DNA of 64,000 nucleotides, taken from NCBI GenBank assembly GCA_013298625.1, contig JAAFIF010000045.1, forward strand, positions 1-64,000, in the 5' to 3' direction. Positions within the stretch are counted from its first letter, which is position 1. Each line of letters starts with the position of its first letter. Below are positions 8,547 to 16,634 of the stretch, in pieces. The notes under the pieces are model-generated. The model searched no databases and was not told where the DNA came from. It worked only from the letters and a program-made list of their open reading frames with translations. The position numbers were made by a program, and so were the translations under genes. Source of the stretch: Myxococcales bacterium. GTDB taxonomy: Bacteria; Myxococcota_A; Polyangia; Polyangiales; Ga0077539.

Positions 8547-9281
8547 TCAGCGCGCGGACTGGTAGAGCGCGTCGCGCCAAGCGAGCAGCGCAGAGAACTC
8601 CGCGGCGAGCTCGTCCGAGCTCCACGCGCGGCGCGAGGCGGGGCCGAGCGTGATGTGCGAGACGTGCGCGGGACGCACCGCGTGCAAGAGCGTCGCGACG
8701 AGGATGTCCTCGGCGGTGAGCGTCTCGCGCGTGTGGGGATGCTCAAGGTCGATCGTGGGAGAAACCTCGGTGAGCAGGGCGCGCATGAGCGCGATGCTCT
8801 CGCGCTCGGCCGAGAGCGAAGCATCGTGCTTCTTGGCGATGAACTTCGCCCCTTGCGCGGCGACGGGCGCCGCGAGGCCCGCCATGAACGCGGGGACCGC
8901 CGCGGTGGCGCTCTCGCGAAGGGCCTCTGGGTCCGCGAGGATGCGCGCGGTGACGCGGCCGCGCGTGGCGCGCAAGACGGGCTCGATTTTGGCGGCGAGC
9001 GCGCGGGTGGTGGGGTCAGTGACGAGCGGGCGTGATGCGCCGCGGTCAGCGCGCTCGATGATCGCGAGCGAGTCCATGAAGCGCTCTCCTCGGTCGTCGA
9101 TGAAGAGCGGAACCGTGGCGCGCTGCCCGGGCGCTGGCTTGGCGTGCATGCGCAAGAGGGGCTCTCCGAGCATGGGGACGTGCTCGTGGTAGCGATACAC
9201 GACGCCGTGATGATCGAGCGCCCAGCGAGCGCGCTCGGTCCAAGGGGAGTACGCGAGTCCGTAGAGGTGAGCGTGGGGCAT
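8547..9281 (-). CDS. Glutathione S-transferase-like protein
   Basis: 244 residues. The N-terminal ~80 residues are a thioredoxin-fold GST domain: HLYGLAYSPWTERARWAL places the Ser-x-Trp-T/S segment at the usual glutathione-activating position, and the ATVPLFID and MDSLAIIERAD segments match the cis-proline loop (V-P) and the glutathione gamma-glutamyl-binding D/E-S motif. The remainder is helical, as in the GST C-terminal domain. The substrate is unknown. It is tail-to-tail with the amidohydrolase gene (4-base gap) and divergent from the lipoprotein at 9427. Confidence 0.85.
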   Translation of the reverse strand: MPHAHLYGLAYSPWTERARWALDHHGVVYRYHEHVPMLGEPLLRMHAKPAPGQRATVPLFIDDRGERFMDSLAIIERADRGASRPLVTDPTTRALAAKIEPVLRATRGRVTARILADPEALRESATAAVPAFMAGLAAPVAAQGAKFIAKKHDASLSAERESIALMRALLTEVSPTIDLEHPHTRETLTAEDILVATLLHAVRPAHVSHITLGPASRRAWSSDELAAEFSALLAWRDALYQSAR

Positions 9282-9426
9282 GCGCGCGTGAGTGTGGCAT
9301 TTCGCAGGGCGCGCGGGCCAACGTCAGCGCAGCGCACCCAAGGACATCCCGACGCGCTGTTTCTACTGGGCGCGCTCGACGACGGGATCCCCCGCTGTCG
9401 CGCGGTGAAAGTTTGGGTGTGAACAC

Positions 9427-10056
9427 ATGAACGTCCGATCGCTCTTCGTCGCGCTCTCTTCGCTGTTGGCGCTGACCCACTGCCGGCCGAGCACAACGAC
9501 CGCGACAGCGACGCGCAGCGCGCCAACGGCGCACACCGTCCCGACCGTGCCCGCGCCGGACGCAGCGGCGCCGAGCGCGCCGGTGTCCTCCGTGCTCGGG
9601 CAGACGGTGACGCCGAGCGCGTGGCAGCCGCAGTGCCAGGCGAACCGGCAGTGCGCCGCGGTGCCGGCGATCGCGCGGTGCAGTGATGCGAGCGCGACGC
9701 GGGATTTCAGCGAGGCGTACAGAGACCGCCACACGCTCGTCGGGCAACGCGTCTCGATCCGCGGGCGACTGAGCGCGGTGGGAGGATGCACAGAGATGGG
9801 GTGCATCGACGGATCGTGCTGCAACCGCTGCGACGGCGCCGTGGTCCTGGTCGCGGACCAAGGCGTGAGCAGAGGATCTTCGGTGATCTATTTCTCGGAC
9901 CCCGACGCGCGCGGCGGGCCGTTCTCGTGCACGGGGGACGACTCGGCGATGTGCTGCGCGTTCGCTGCGGATGGGCGCGAGGTGGCGGCGACGGGGACGC
10001 TCACAGTTGAGCAAGGACGCTATGTGCTCGCGCGAGCGGAGCTCTGCGCGCGGTAG
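9427..10056 (+). CDS. Cys-rich lipoprotein, unknown function
   Basis: 209 residues. A short signal peptide ends in a lipobox-like L-T-H-C around residue 19, so it is probably lipidated. A Ser/Thr/Ala-rich linker (20-60) leads to a globular part with about ten cysteines, including GCTEMGCIDGSCCNRC and SAMCCAF, probably disulfide-bonded in the periplasm or at the surface. The segment RVSIRGRLSAVGGC...YFSDPDA resembles OB-fold-like small domains seen in other myxobacterial lipoproteins, which is only an impression. No family recognised. It is convergent with the outer-membrane protein gene at 10119. Confidence 0.7.
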   Translation: MNVRSLFVALSSLLALTHCRPSTTTATATRSAPTAHTVPTVPAPDAAAPSAPVSSVLGQTVTPSAWQPQCQANRQCAAVPAIARCSDASATRDFSEAYRDRHTLVGQRVSIRGRLSAVGGCTEMGCIDGSCCNRCDGAVVLVADQGVSRGSSVIYFSDPDARGGPFSCTGDDSAMCCAFAADGREVAATGTLTVEQGRYVLARAELCAR

Positions 10057-10118
10057 CGCCGCCGTCGACTCCTCGGGTGTCGCCTCGCGAAACCTGGGCC
10101 ACGATCAGGGCGCGCCCG

Positions 10119-11237
10119 TCAGCCGCCGATGGTCCAGCCGATCTCCATTCCGGCGCCGATCATCGAGCCGCCGGTGGCCGACGAGCGCGACGTGTGGCCG
10201 TAGTGAAAATCGTTGATCACGCTCGATGCTGCGCGCAGGCCGAGGCCGAGCGAGAACACGTGTCCGATGCGAAAGCGCGCGCCCACGGTCGCGCTCGCGT
10301 CCATCGCGAACTCCGCGCTGCCGAAGCCGATCGCCCCGGACGACGCCCCCACGGGCGGCAGCGGGTGGTTGTTCGTGAAGCGGCCCTGCAGGCCGAGCCC
10401 AACCTGCGCGAAGCCCTCGAACCACTGCAGCGGCGCCCACACGAACTCGGCGTACGGAGATGCGCTCGCGTACCCTCCGCCGCCGCTCGAGAGCGGTCCT
10501 CCGGTGATCTGCGAGACGCCGACGCGAAGCCAAGGGCGCACGTGCGCGTTGACGAACAGGCTGCCGATCGACACGACCGACGATCGATCGCTCGACGCGC
10601 TGGCGTAGGACTCCATGCCGAAGGTCACCGTCTGCCGCGCTCGGCGCGCGCGCCAATCCTCGGGCTGCTGGACGACGACAGGCGGCGCCGCGACCACCAC
10701 GGGAGCCGGAGCGACCGGCGGGGGCTGTACCTGAACGGGCGCGACCGCTATTGGCTGCAGGGCGATGGTCACTTGGACCGGCGCGGGCGCAGACTGCTGC
10801 ACGGGGATGCCGAGCTCGGCGAGCGGGTCTTGCGCGAGGTTCGCCGCGAGCACGCCGATGGTGCGGACGAGCTCGATCGGGTCCGACGGAGCCGGGACGC
10901 TGCGCTCGAGCTGCGCGCCGCTCGCTGCGCTCCAGCGCACGGTGAGGCGACCTTCGGGCGAGACGAAGATGAGCAGCGTCCCGCGGGGAGAGCTCGCTGC
11001 GATGGGGGCGCTCGGCGCGAGCGCAGGGGCGCGCAGCTCTTGTGCGATCTGCGAGCGAATCGCCTCGGCGGGCGCCATCGCCGCGCCCGGGATCACGTCC
11101 ACGATCACCGGCGGTGCGGCGGGCGCGGACGCCTCTGCGGCGCCCTCTGGTGCGACCGCGACCTGCGCAAACGCCGTCGTCGGCGCGAGCGCGACCACCA
11201 TCAACGAACACAACGCACGAGTCCAGCCGTGGCTCAT
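10119..11237 (-). CDS. Outer-membrane beta-barrel protein, third gene of sigma-factor operon
   Basis: 372 residues from the ATG at 11237, chosen because AAGGAG lies 8 bases upstream and a signal peptide (to AFAQ, ~24) starts there. An in-frame ATG at the stop of the preceding gene would put 56 odd residues before the signal and is rejected. Residues 25-170 form a periplasmic domain, then a Pro/Val/Gln-rich linker (~170-205), then a ~165-residue C-terminal region with alternating hydrophobic/aromatic strands typical of an outer-membrane barrel. Located downstream of the ECF sigma and putative anti-sigma genes, so it could be a target or sensory partner of that system. Confidence 0.75.
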   Translation of the reverse strand: MSHGWTRALCSLMVVALAPTTAFAQVAVAPEGAAEASAPAAPPVIVDVIPGAAMAPAEAIRSQIAQELRAPALAPSAPIAASSPRGTLLIFVSPEGRLTVRWSAASGAQLERSVPAPSDPIELVRTIGVLAANLAQDPLAELGIPVQQSAPAPVQVTIALQPIAVAPVQVQPPPVAPAPVVVAAPPVVVQQPEDWRARRARQTVTFGMESYASASSDRSSVVSIGSLFVNAHVRPWLRVGVSQITGGPLSSGGGGYASASPYAEFVWAPLQWFEGFAQVGLGLQGRFTNNHPLPPVGASSGAIGFGSAEFAMDASATVGARFRIGHVFSLGLGLRAASSVINDFHYGHTSRSSATGGSMIGAGMEIGWTIGG

Positions 11238-11404
11238 CACAGACGCTCCTTCAGCGCTTCGCGGCGCGCAGCGCGCGGTTCGGATGGGAGCGTCGGGCTC
11301 GCGAGGTCGAGCGTCGGCGAAGGTCTCTCCGAACCCGCTGTCGGCGAAGTTCGAAGCTCTGTCTCCGCTCGCGCGACGAGCGTTCGATGCGTCGTTGCGA
11401 ATCG

Positions 11405-12151
11405 TCATGGCGTCGCCGTGAGTCGATCGAGCAAGCGGTCCGCTTCGACGCGGCGATAGTGCGCGAGCGGAAGCGCGCGGATCGACGCGATCGCGTCCTC
11501 GCGGCGGCCCAACCGAACGAGGCACACGATGCGATTGAACTGCGCTTCGGGGACGAAGTGTCCCTGCGGCGCGGCGGCGATGTACGCGTCCCATCGCGCG
11601 AGGGCCGAGCCGTAGTCGCGCTGCGAGAAGTGCGCTTCGTGCGCGGCGGTGTAGAGCGCGTCCGAGCTCGGCGCGATCGACGGCGCTGCAGCAGGCGCGC
11701 GCTGAACGACCGGGCGCGCGACGGCGAACGTGCGCCTCGCGTGCGACGGAGCGGGGCTCGAATTCGCGGGCGCGATCGACGCGACTGGTGACGGTGACGG
11801 TGACGGTGACGGTGGCGCGGCGCTCGGCGCGGACAGCGCGAGCGCGGGCGACGGGCGCGCCGCGGGCTGCGCGACGGGCGCACGGTGTTGAGAGCTGCTC
11901 GCGGCCGAGACGGGCTCGGCGCGGGCGCGCCAACGGGCGACGGTGTTGGAGGCGAAGGCGGTTCCGCCGAGGGCCGCGGCGAGCAAGAGCGCAGCGGCGA
12001 TCGGGCGACGACGACGGGGCGCTGCGATCGGCGCAGCGGACTGCGTCATCGCGCGGAGGATGGCGGCCCGCGTGGCGGCTGCGCGCTCGGGCGACGGTGC
12101 GCCGACGTCGCGCAGGGCCACGAGGGCGTCTTCGTACTGCGAGTCGTTCAT
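11405..12151 (-). CDS. Putative anti-sigma factor with TPR-like C-terminus
   Basis: 248 residues. Starts at the ATG at 12151, which overlaps the sigma-factor stop as ATGA, implying translational coupling. The first ~47 residues are cytoplasmic and Arg-rich, one transmembrane helix follows (~50-67, AAALLLAAALGGTAFA), then a long Ala/Pro/Ser linker containing an SPSPSPSP run, and a C-terminal helical region (~165-245) with a tetratricopeptide-like unit (YGSALARWDAYIAAAP, AQFNRIVCLVRLGR). Position and topology fit an anti-sigma factor, with the TPR part in the periplasm. It lacks the zinc-finger HxxxCxxC of ZAS anti-sigmas. Function is inferred from context. Confidence 0.7.
   Translation of the reverse strand: MNDSQYEDALVALRDVGAPSPERAAATRAAILRAMTQSAAPIAAPRRRRPIAAALLLAAALGGTAFASNTVARWRARAEPVSAASSSQHRAPVAQPAARPSPALALSAPSAAPPSPSPSPSPVASIAPANSSPAPSHARRTFAVARPVVQRAPAAAPSIAPSSDALYTAAHEAHFSQRDYGSALARWDAYIAAAPQGHFVPEAQFNRIVCLVRLGRREDAIASIRALPLAHYRRVEADRLLDRLTATP
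11787..11816. repeat. GGTGAC hexanucleotide tandem repeat
   Basis: Four perfect GGTGAC copies (11787-11810) and one GGTGGC. On the minus strand they encode the Ser-Pro repeat in the linker of the putative anti-sigma factor; copy-number changes would keep frame and alter linker length. Confidence 0.8.
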
Positions 12152-12777
12152 TCCGATGCTCCGTCGTCGCGCAAAGAGGGGTCCATGAAGAACGCGCGGA
12201 GCTTCTTTCGCGCATAGAACAAGCGGGTTCGCACGGTGGCCTCGGGGATCGAGAGCAGCTCGGCGACCTCGACGCTGGTGCGCTCTTCGACGTCGCACAG
12301 GACGAAGACCGTCTGGTGATCGATCGAGAGCGAGTCGAGCGCGAGGCGCAAGCGATCGCGAAGCTGCGCGCGCGCGAGGTGTTGCTCGGGGTTGTCGCTC
12401 GGCCGCTCGGGTTCGAGCGCGGCGTGATCGAGCATCTTGCGTCGGCGCATCGCGCCGCGGATGTGGTTCTGCGCGCGGTGAACGGCGATCGAGAGCAAGA
12501 ACGTCTCGACCGCGCTCTCTCCGCGAAAGCTCGCGAACGCCTTGGGCGCCGCGAGAAACACCTCTTGCACGAGGTCCCACGAGGCGGCTTCGTCGCCGGT
12601 CAACCGTCGGGCGATGGCGTACACCTTCGTGTGAAATCGGTCGTACAGCTCGGCGATCGCCGCGGGATCGCTGGCGCGGACGCCGTCGAGCATCGCGGCG
12701 AGCGAGCTCGAGACGATGGGCGTTGGGGCCGAGATCGACGCGCTCGATCGGGGCCACGCGAGGGTAAGCGCTGACAT
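12148..12777 (-). CDS. ECF-type RNA polymerase sigma factor
   Basis: 209 residues from the ATG at 12777 (an upstream start at 12825 adds 16 unlikely residues). Region 2 is seen in AIAELYDRFHTKVYAIARRL...DLVQEVFLAAPKAFASF, including the conserved D-x-x-Q-E-V-F of region 2.2/2.3, and region 4 in LDSLSIDHQTVFVLCDVEE...VAELLSIPEATVRTRLFYARKKL, with the helix-turn-helix. There is no region 1 or 3, as in ECF sigmas. It directs polymerase to a stress or envelope regulon that presumably includes this operon. Downstream are the coupled anti-sigma-like gene and an outer-membrane protein. Confidence 0.9.
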   Translation of the reverse strand: MSALTLAWPRSSASISAPTPIVSSSLAAMLDGVRASDPAAIAELYDRFHTKVYAIARRLTGDEAASWDLVQEVFLAAPKAFASFRGESAVETFLLSIAVHRAQNHIRGAMRRRKMLDHAALEPERPSDNPEQHLARAQLRDRLRLALDSLSIDHQTVFVLCDVEERTSVEVAELLSIPEATVRTRLFYARKKLRAFFMDPSLRDDGASE

Positions 12778-12870
12778 CAATGCTCGACGGGCTGTCACCG
12801 GTGGACCTGGGAGCGTTCGAAGCACTGTGACGATTTTTGCACTCGGTGGCCAACGGGCTCGGCTCGAGGG

Positions 12871-13926
12871 TCACTCGACGCGGAGGCTCCCCGCGGCGAT
12901 CTGCGCGCGCAGGGCGTCGACGCGCTCGACCACCGCGGGCTGAAGGTGCCTCGCATGGGGCCCGCGCGAGACCCAGTCGATGCCTCGGTCGGCGACGCCG
13001 AAGACGCGGATTCCGTTGGGGCCGCGGGTGAAGCGCCCTGCGGCGACGTCGCGGATGGTGTCGAACACGGCGACGTCGACGCGCTTGATCATCGAGGTCA
13101 GCACGGCGTCGGGCATCTCGTCGTATTGATCTGCGTCGACGCCGATCGCGAACCGCCGCAGCCGATGCGCGGCGACGAAGACCCCATGGCCCGTCGTCCC
13201 CGAGGCGTGAAAGATCACATCGACGCCCTGGGCGTACTGCGCGGTCGCGAGGGCTTCTCCCTTCGCCGGGTCGCGAAAGGCGTTGGGCGTGCTGCCCGCG
13301 TACGCGGCGGTCACGGTGCACGTCGGGCACACCGCGCGGACGCCAGCCCGATAGCCGCGCTCGAACTTGCGAATGAGCGGAATGTCCATGCCGCCGACGA
13401 ACCCCACGCGCCCCGAGCGCGAGCTGAGCGCCGCGGCGGCGCCCACCAGAAACGTCCCTTCTTCTTCACGAAACCCGAGGCCGACGACGTTGGGCGGGAC
13501 CGCGCCGCGCTCGGGCGGAGCGTAGTCGACGCACGCGAACCGCACCGCGCCGTGATCGCGGGCGACCTCGTCGACGTCCCGCGAGAACATGTACCCGACG
13601 CCGATCACCAGGTCGAAGCCGCGCGCGGCGAACAGCCGCAGGGCCGAGACGCGATCGTCTGCGTCCATCGGCTCGACGTACTCGACCATCGCGCCGAGCT
13701 CGGCCCGCGCCCGCGCGAGCCCCGCGTACGCAGCGTCGTTGAACGATTTGTCACCGCGCCCGCCGACGTCGAACACCAGCCCGACGCGCGCGACTCGCAG
13801 GCCCGGGGGCGGCGCGGCGGTGGCCGCTGTTGGGTCGGGCTTGCGCGCGGGCAGCGCGCACGTCGCGAACGCGAGCAGCACAGCCCCCGCGGCGAGCGCG
13901 ACCGGCGAGCGAAGAAGAGAACTCAT
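12871..13926 (-). CDS. BMP family substrate-binding lipoprotein (PnrA-like)
   Basis: 351 residues from the ATG at 13926. A signal sequence ends near Cys23 (AFATC), possibly a weak lipobox. The mature part matches the basic membrane protein family (PF02608): VGLVFDVGGRGDKSFNDAAY is the signature N-terminal strand/loop, and there are GFREEEGTFLVGAAAAL, VGFVGGMDIPLIRKFERGY, and GVDADQYDEMPDAVLTSMIKRVD, all typical. Family members bind nucleosides or similar small molecules and feed ABC importers. No permease or ATPase gene is adjacent, so it may work with a distant transporter or as a sensor. It lies upstream of the sigma operon on the same strand. Confidence 0.9.
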   Translation of the reverse strand: MSSLLRSPVALAAGAVLLAFATCALPARKPDPTAATAAPPPGLRVARVGLVFDVGGRGDKSFNDAAYAGLARARAELGAMVEYVEPMDADDRVSALRLFAARGFDLVIGVGYMFSRDVDEVARDHGAVRFACVDYAPPERGAVPPNVVGLGFREEEGTFLVGAAAALSSRSGRVGFVGGMDIPLIRKFERGYRAGVRAVCPTCTVTAAYAGSTPNAFRDPAKGEALATAQYAQGVDVIFHASGTTGHGVFVAAHRLRRFAIGVDADQYDEMPDAVLTSMIKRVDVAVFDTIRDVAAGRFTRGPNGIRVFGVADRGIDWVSRGPHARHLQPAVVERVDALRAQIAAGSLRVE

Positions 13927-14020
13927 GGGAGCGAGCGCAGCGTACAGCGAAACGGGGCAGCGAGCGTCGATGGTGCTGTTGCTCGCCACAGCCTCGACGC
14001 GCTGCGATACGATGTCGCCC

Positions 14021-14884
14021 ATGAGAATCCAGCGATCGCGCGCGCGATCTGCGGCGCTCGCGTTGGCGCTGTGCTCGGGCGCGACCACCGCCAGCGCGCA
14101 AGAGCGCGACGAGCTGTCTCGGGCCGAGCGCGACCAGCTCGCGCGCGTTCACTTTCGCGCCGGGTCGCGGTACTTCGATCTGCGACGGTACGCGGACGCG
14201 GCGACGGAGTTCGAGCGAGTGTTCGAGCTGAGCGGGCAGCGAGGGTTGCTCTACAACGCCGCGCGCGCGTGGGAGGCGGCCGGGCAGGCGCGCAACGCCG
14301 TGCGGCTGTACCAGAGGTTTCTCGATGGCGACACGGGCGGGGTTGATCCTGCGAGGGTGCAGGCGAGCATCAACGCGCTGAGCGAGCGGGCGAGGGCTGA
14401 AGAGCAAGCGGCAGCGCAGCGGGCGGCAGCCGGGTGCCCAGAGCCCTCCCCCACGACGAGCGTCGTCGCGGCCACGCCAGCGGTCGCGCCAGCGGCGAGC
14501 AGCACGACGGCTGGCGCATTGCTGCAGCTGCAGACGCGAACGACCTACGCGCACCGCCCGCTCGACGCGAGCGCGCCGTGGGTGCTGCTCGGCCTCGCGG
14601 GGCTCACTGGCGGGATCACCGTGTGGCAAGCGGGCGCGTACGCCATCGACGCGGGTCGCGTGCAGAACGCGCGCGTGTGGAGCGAGTCGCTGACGGGCGC
14701 GCAAGAGACGGCGGTGGACGAGTCGCGCAACGCGATCCTCGCGGGCAGCGCGACGGGCGTGTTCGCGGTGGCGGGCGTGCTATGGCTCGCGCTTCGCGGC
14801 CGCGGCGAGCCGCGAGAAGAAGTCGTGCGGACAGCGTGGGTCGCGCCGACGCTCAACGGCGGGGCGATCGGAGGGAGGTTCTGA
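14021..14884 (+). CDS. TPR-containing membrane protein, copy A1 of duplicated module
   Basis: 287 residues from the ATG at 14021; an ATG at 14012 is also possible. A signal peptide ends near ASAQ (~27). Residues ~35-125 hold two TPR-like helical hairpins (HFRAGSRYFDLRRYADAATEFERVF; LLYNAARAWEAAGQARNAVRLYQRFL). An Ala/Thr/Ser linker follows, then two hydrophobic segments (~185-205 and ~245-265) and a short basic tail. Strong resemblance to the gene at 15732 shows the two are paralogues. TGA overlaps the next gene's ATG (TGATG). Function unknown; TPRs suggest protein binding in the periplasm. Confidence 0.8.
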   Translation: MRIQRSRARSAALALALCSGATTASAQERDELSRAERDQLARVHFRAGSRYFDLRRYADAATEFERVFELSGQRGLLYNAARAWEAAGQARNAVRLYQRFLDGDTGGVDPARVQASINALSERARAEEQAAAQRAAAGCPEPSPTTSVVAATPAVAPAASSTTAGALLQLQTRTTYAHRPLDASAPWVLLGLAGLTGGITVWQAGAYAIDAGRVQNARVWSESLTGAQETAVDESRNAILAGSATGVFAVAGVLWLALRGRGEPREEVVRTAWVAPTLNGGAIGGRF

Positions 14885-15735
14885 TGCGCGCTGGATGGTT
14901 GTGGATCGCGCTGGCGATGGCGGCGCAGGGATGCGTTCCGTCGGTCAATTCGCAGGGAGAAATTCGCTGTGGAGACAGCGGGATCTGCCCGCGCAATTTC
15001 ACCTGCAGCTTCGGGCACTGCTGCCCGGCGAGCTCGGACGCGGCGGCGTGCCCCGCGGCGACGTACGTCGATCGGGTCACCGACGGTGGTCTGCCGTGCA
15101 ACGCCCGAGGAGAGTGCCCCAACGCGCACGGCTACGTGTGCCGTCAGGGCATCACGTGTTGCCCGCAAGGGACCGACGGGACCGGCGCGTGTTCGCCCGG
15201 CGCTCCAGGGGTGGCGTGCACAGCCGCGACGCGGTGCGACCCGATTCAAACAGCGAACGGCCAGGTGCAGTCGGTGTGCATGACCGAGGTCGCGCTGAAG
15301 GCCGGCGGCCTCGGATTCTTGGGTGACGCGCTGCGCGCGCAGGCGCCCAACGGATACTGCACGGCGTCGTGCAAGGCTGAGGACTTTCGCTCGTGCGGCG
15401 CGACAGGCTACTGCGTCGCAGGGCTGCGCGTGCCTGGGGCGCCCGCGGAGTTCGACGGGATCTGCGCGGCGCGCTGCAACAACACTGCGGCGGGCCCGTT
15501 CGCCGCGTGCCGCGTCGATCAGGGCACCGGCGGAGCGCAGACCGCGTACTCCTGCTTTCCGATCGCGCCGGGCAGCTCCAGCCCCGAGGGGTACTGCTTT
15601 CCTGACTGCACCCGCAGCAACTATTGCATCGAGCTCAACAGTCGATACCGGCTGTTGTTGGGCGCAAACGAGCTCGTGTGCAACCCGTCGACGCGCGTGT
15701 GCGAAGCGCAGCCGATGGGGGCGCGCGACCGATGA
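14884..15735 (+). CDS. Cys-rich lipoprotein, copy B1 of duplicated module
   Basis: 283 residues, start at 14884 inside the TGATG junction with the previous gene. The signal peptide ends in a lipobox-like A-A-Q-G-C near residue 17. The mature protein has some 30 cysteines in clusters such as GEIRCGDSGICPRNFTCSFGHCCP, a pattern repeated in the paralogue at 16634 (GEIRCGDD...CPRDYACVFGRCCP). Likely an extracytoplasmic disulfide-rich protein. No known family is recognised. It overlaps the next gene by ATGA, so the four genes 14021-17722 form one translationally coupled operon. Confidence 0.8.
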   Translation: MRAGWLWIALAMAAQGCVPSVNSQGEIRCGDSGICPRNFTCSFGHCCPASSDAAACPAATYVDRVTDGGLPCNARGECPNAHGYVCRQGITCCPQGTDGTGACSPGAPGVACTAATRCDPIQTANGQVQSVCMTEVALKAGGLGFLGDALRAQAPNGYCTASCKAEDFRSCGATGYCVAGLRVPGAPAEFDGICAARCNNTAAGPFAACRVDQGTGGAQTAYSCFPIAPGSSSPEGYCFPDCTRSNYCIELNSRYRLLLGANELVCNPSTRVCEAQPMGARDR

Positions 15736-16634
15736 GACGCGCCGCCCTCGCGCTCTCGATCACGCTCGGCTCGGCCAGCGCCCTCGCGCAGTCGAGCGCG
15801 GCCGACAGCATCCCAGCCAACGTCCGCTCGGACCTCGCGCGCACGCATTTTCGCACGGGGATGCGCTATTTCGACCTCGCGCGGTACAGCGACGCCGCGA
15901 CGGAGTTCGAGCGCGTCTTCGACTACACGGGCCAGACCGAGCTGCTCTACAACATCGCCCGAGCGCACGAAGCAGCGGGCAACACGCAGCGCGCGATCGA
16001 GACGTACGAGCTGTATTTGCAGCGCGAGCCGAGCGCGCCCGAGGCGATCCGCGCCCACGCGGCAGCGCTTCGAGCCAACGCGCGGCCGCCCGAGCCGACC
16101 GCGGCCAACACACCGACCGTGCGCTGCGCAGACGGATCCGCGCCGACCGCCGCGACCAGCGCTGACAGCAGCCCTGCGACGGCGACGGCCAACGCGAACA
16201 CGACCACCGCCCCGAGCCGCGCGACGAGCAGCGCAGCTGCGCCTCTGCCGCTGCCGTTGTTGCAGCTGCGCACGCGCGTCGCGTACGAGCGGGGCGCGCT
16301 CAACGAAGTGGGCCCGTGGATCACCGCGTCTGCCGGGCTGATCATGGGCGGATTTGCGGCGTGGCAGGCGGTGACCAACGCAGCCCAGGTCGCGTTGATC
16401 GACAGCGCGAACCGCGGAGATCCCAACGGGTGGACCATCAACGTGCAGGACGCGTATGACCGCGCGCCGACGAGCAGGACGCTCGCGTGGAGCCTCGGCG
16501 CGGTGGGCGCGACGGCCCTGGTGGGCGGCGTCGTGTGGCTCTTCGCGCGCGGGCGCGGGGCGCGCAGAGAGCTCGTCGTGGCAGCACTCCCGCAGGCACG
16601 CGGGGGCTTGGTGACCATCGGAGGTTCGTTTTGA
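15732..16634 (+). CDS. TPR-containing membrane protein, copy A2 of duplicated module
   Basis: 300 residues, start at 15732 overlapping the previous stop (ATGA). Signal peptide to ALAQ (~20). The TPR region (RTHFRTGMRYFDLARYSDAATEFERVF; LLYNIARAHEAAGNTQRAIETYELYL) is clearly homologous to the gene at 14021, and the C-terminal layout is the same: Thr/Ala linker, a PL-rich stretch, LLQLRTR(V/T)(A/T)Y, then two hydrophobic helices separated by ~50 residues and a basic end (FARGRGARRE). The first TPR hairpin is best conserved; the linkers have diverged. TGA overlaps the ATG of the next gene. Confidence 0.8.
   Translation: MRRAALALSITLGSASALAQSSAADSIPANVRSDLARTHFRTGMRYFDLARYSDAATEFERVFDYTGQTELLYNIARAHEAAGNTQRAIETYELYLQREPSAPEAIRAHAAALRANARPPEPTAANTPTVRCADGSAPTAATSADSSPATATANANTTTAPSRATSSAAAPLPLPLLQLRTRVAYERGALNEVGPWITASAGLIMGGFAAWQAVTNAAQVALIDSANRGDPNGWTINVQDAYDRAPTSRTLAWSLGAVGATALVGGVVWLFARGRGARRELVVAALPQARGGLVTIGGSF

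Noticed and set aside
11238-11408. N-terminal extension of the outer-membrane protein from an ATG overlapping the anti-sigma stop
   Set aside because: It would place 56 residues before a clear signal peptide, and a good ribosome site precedes the ATG at 11237.
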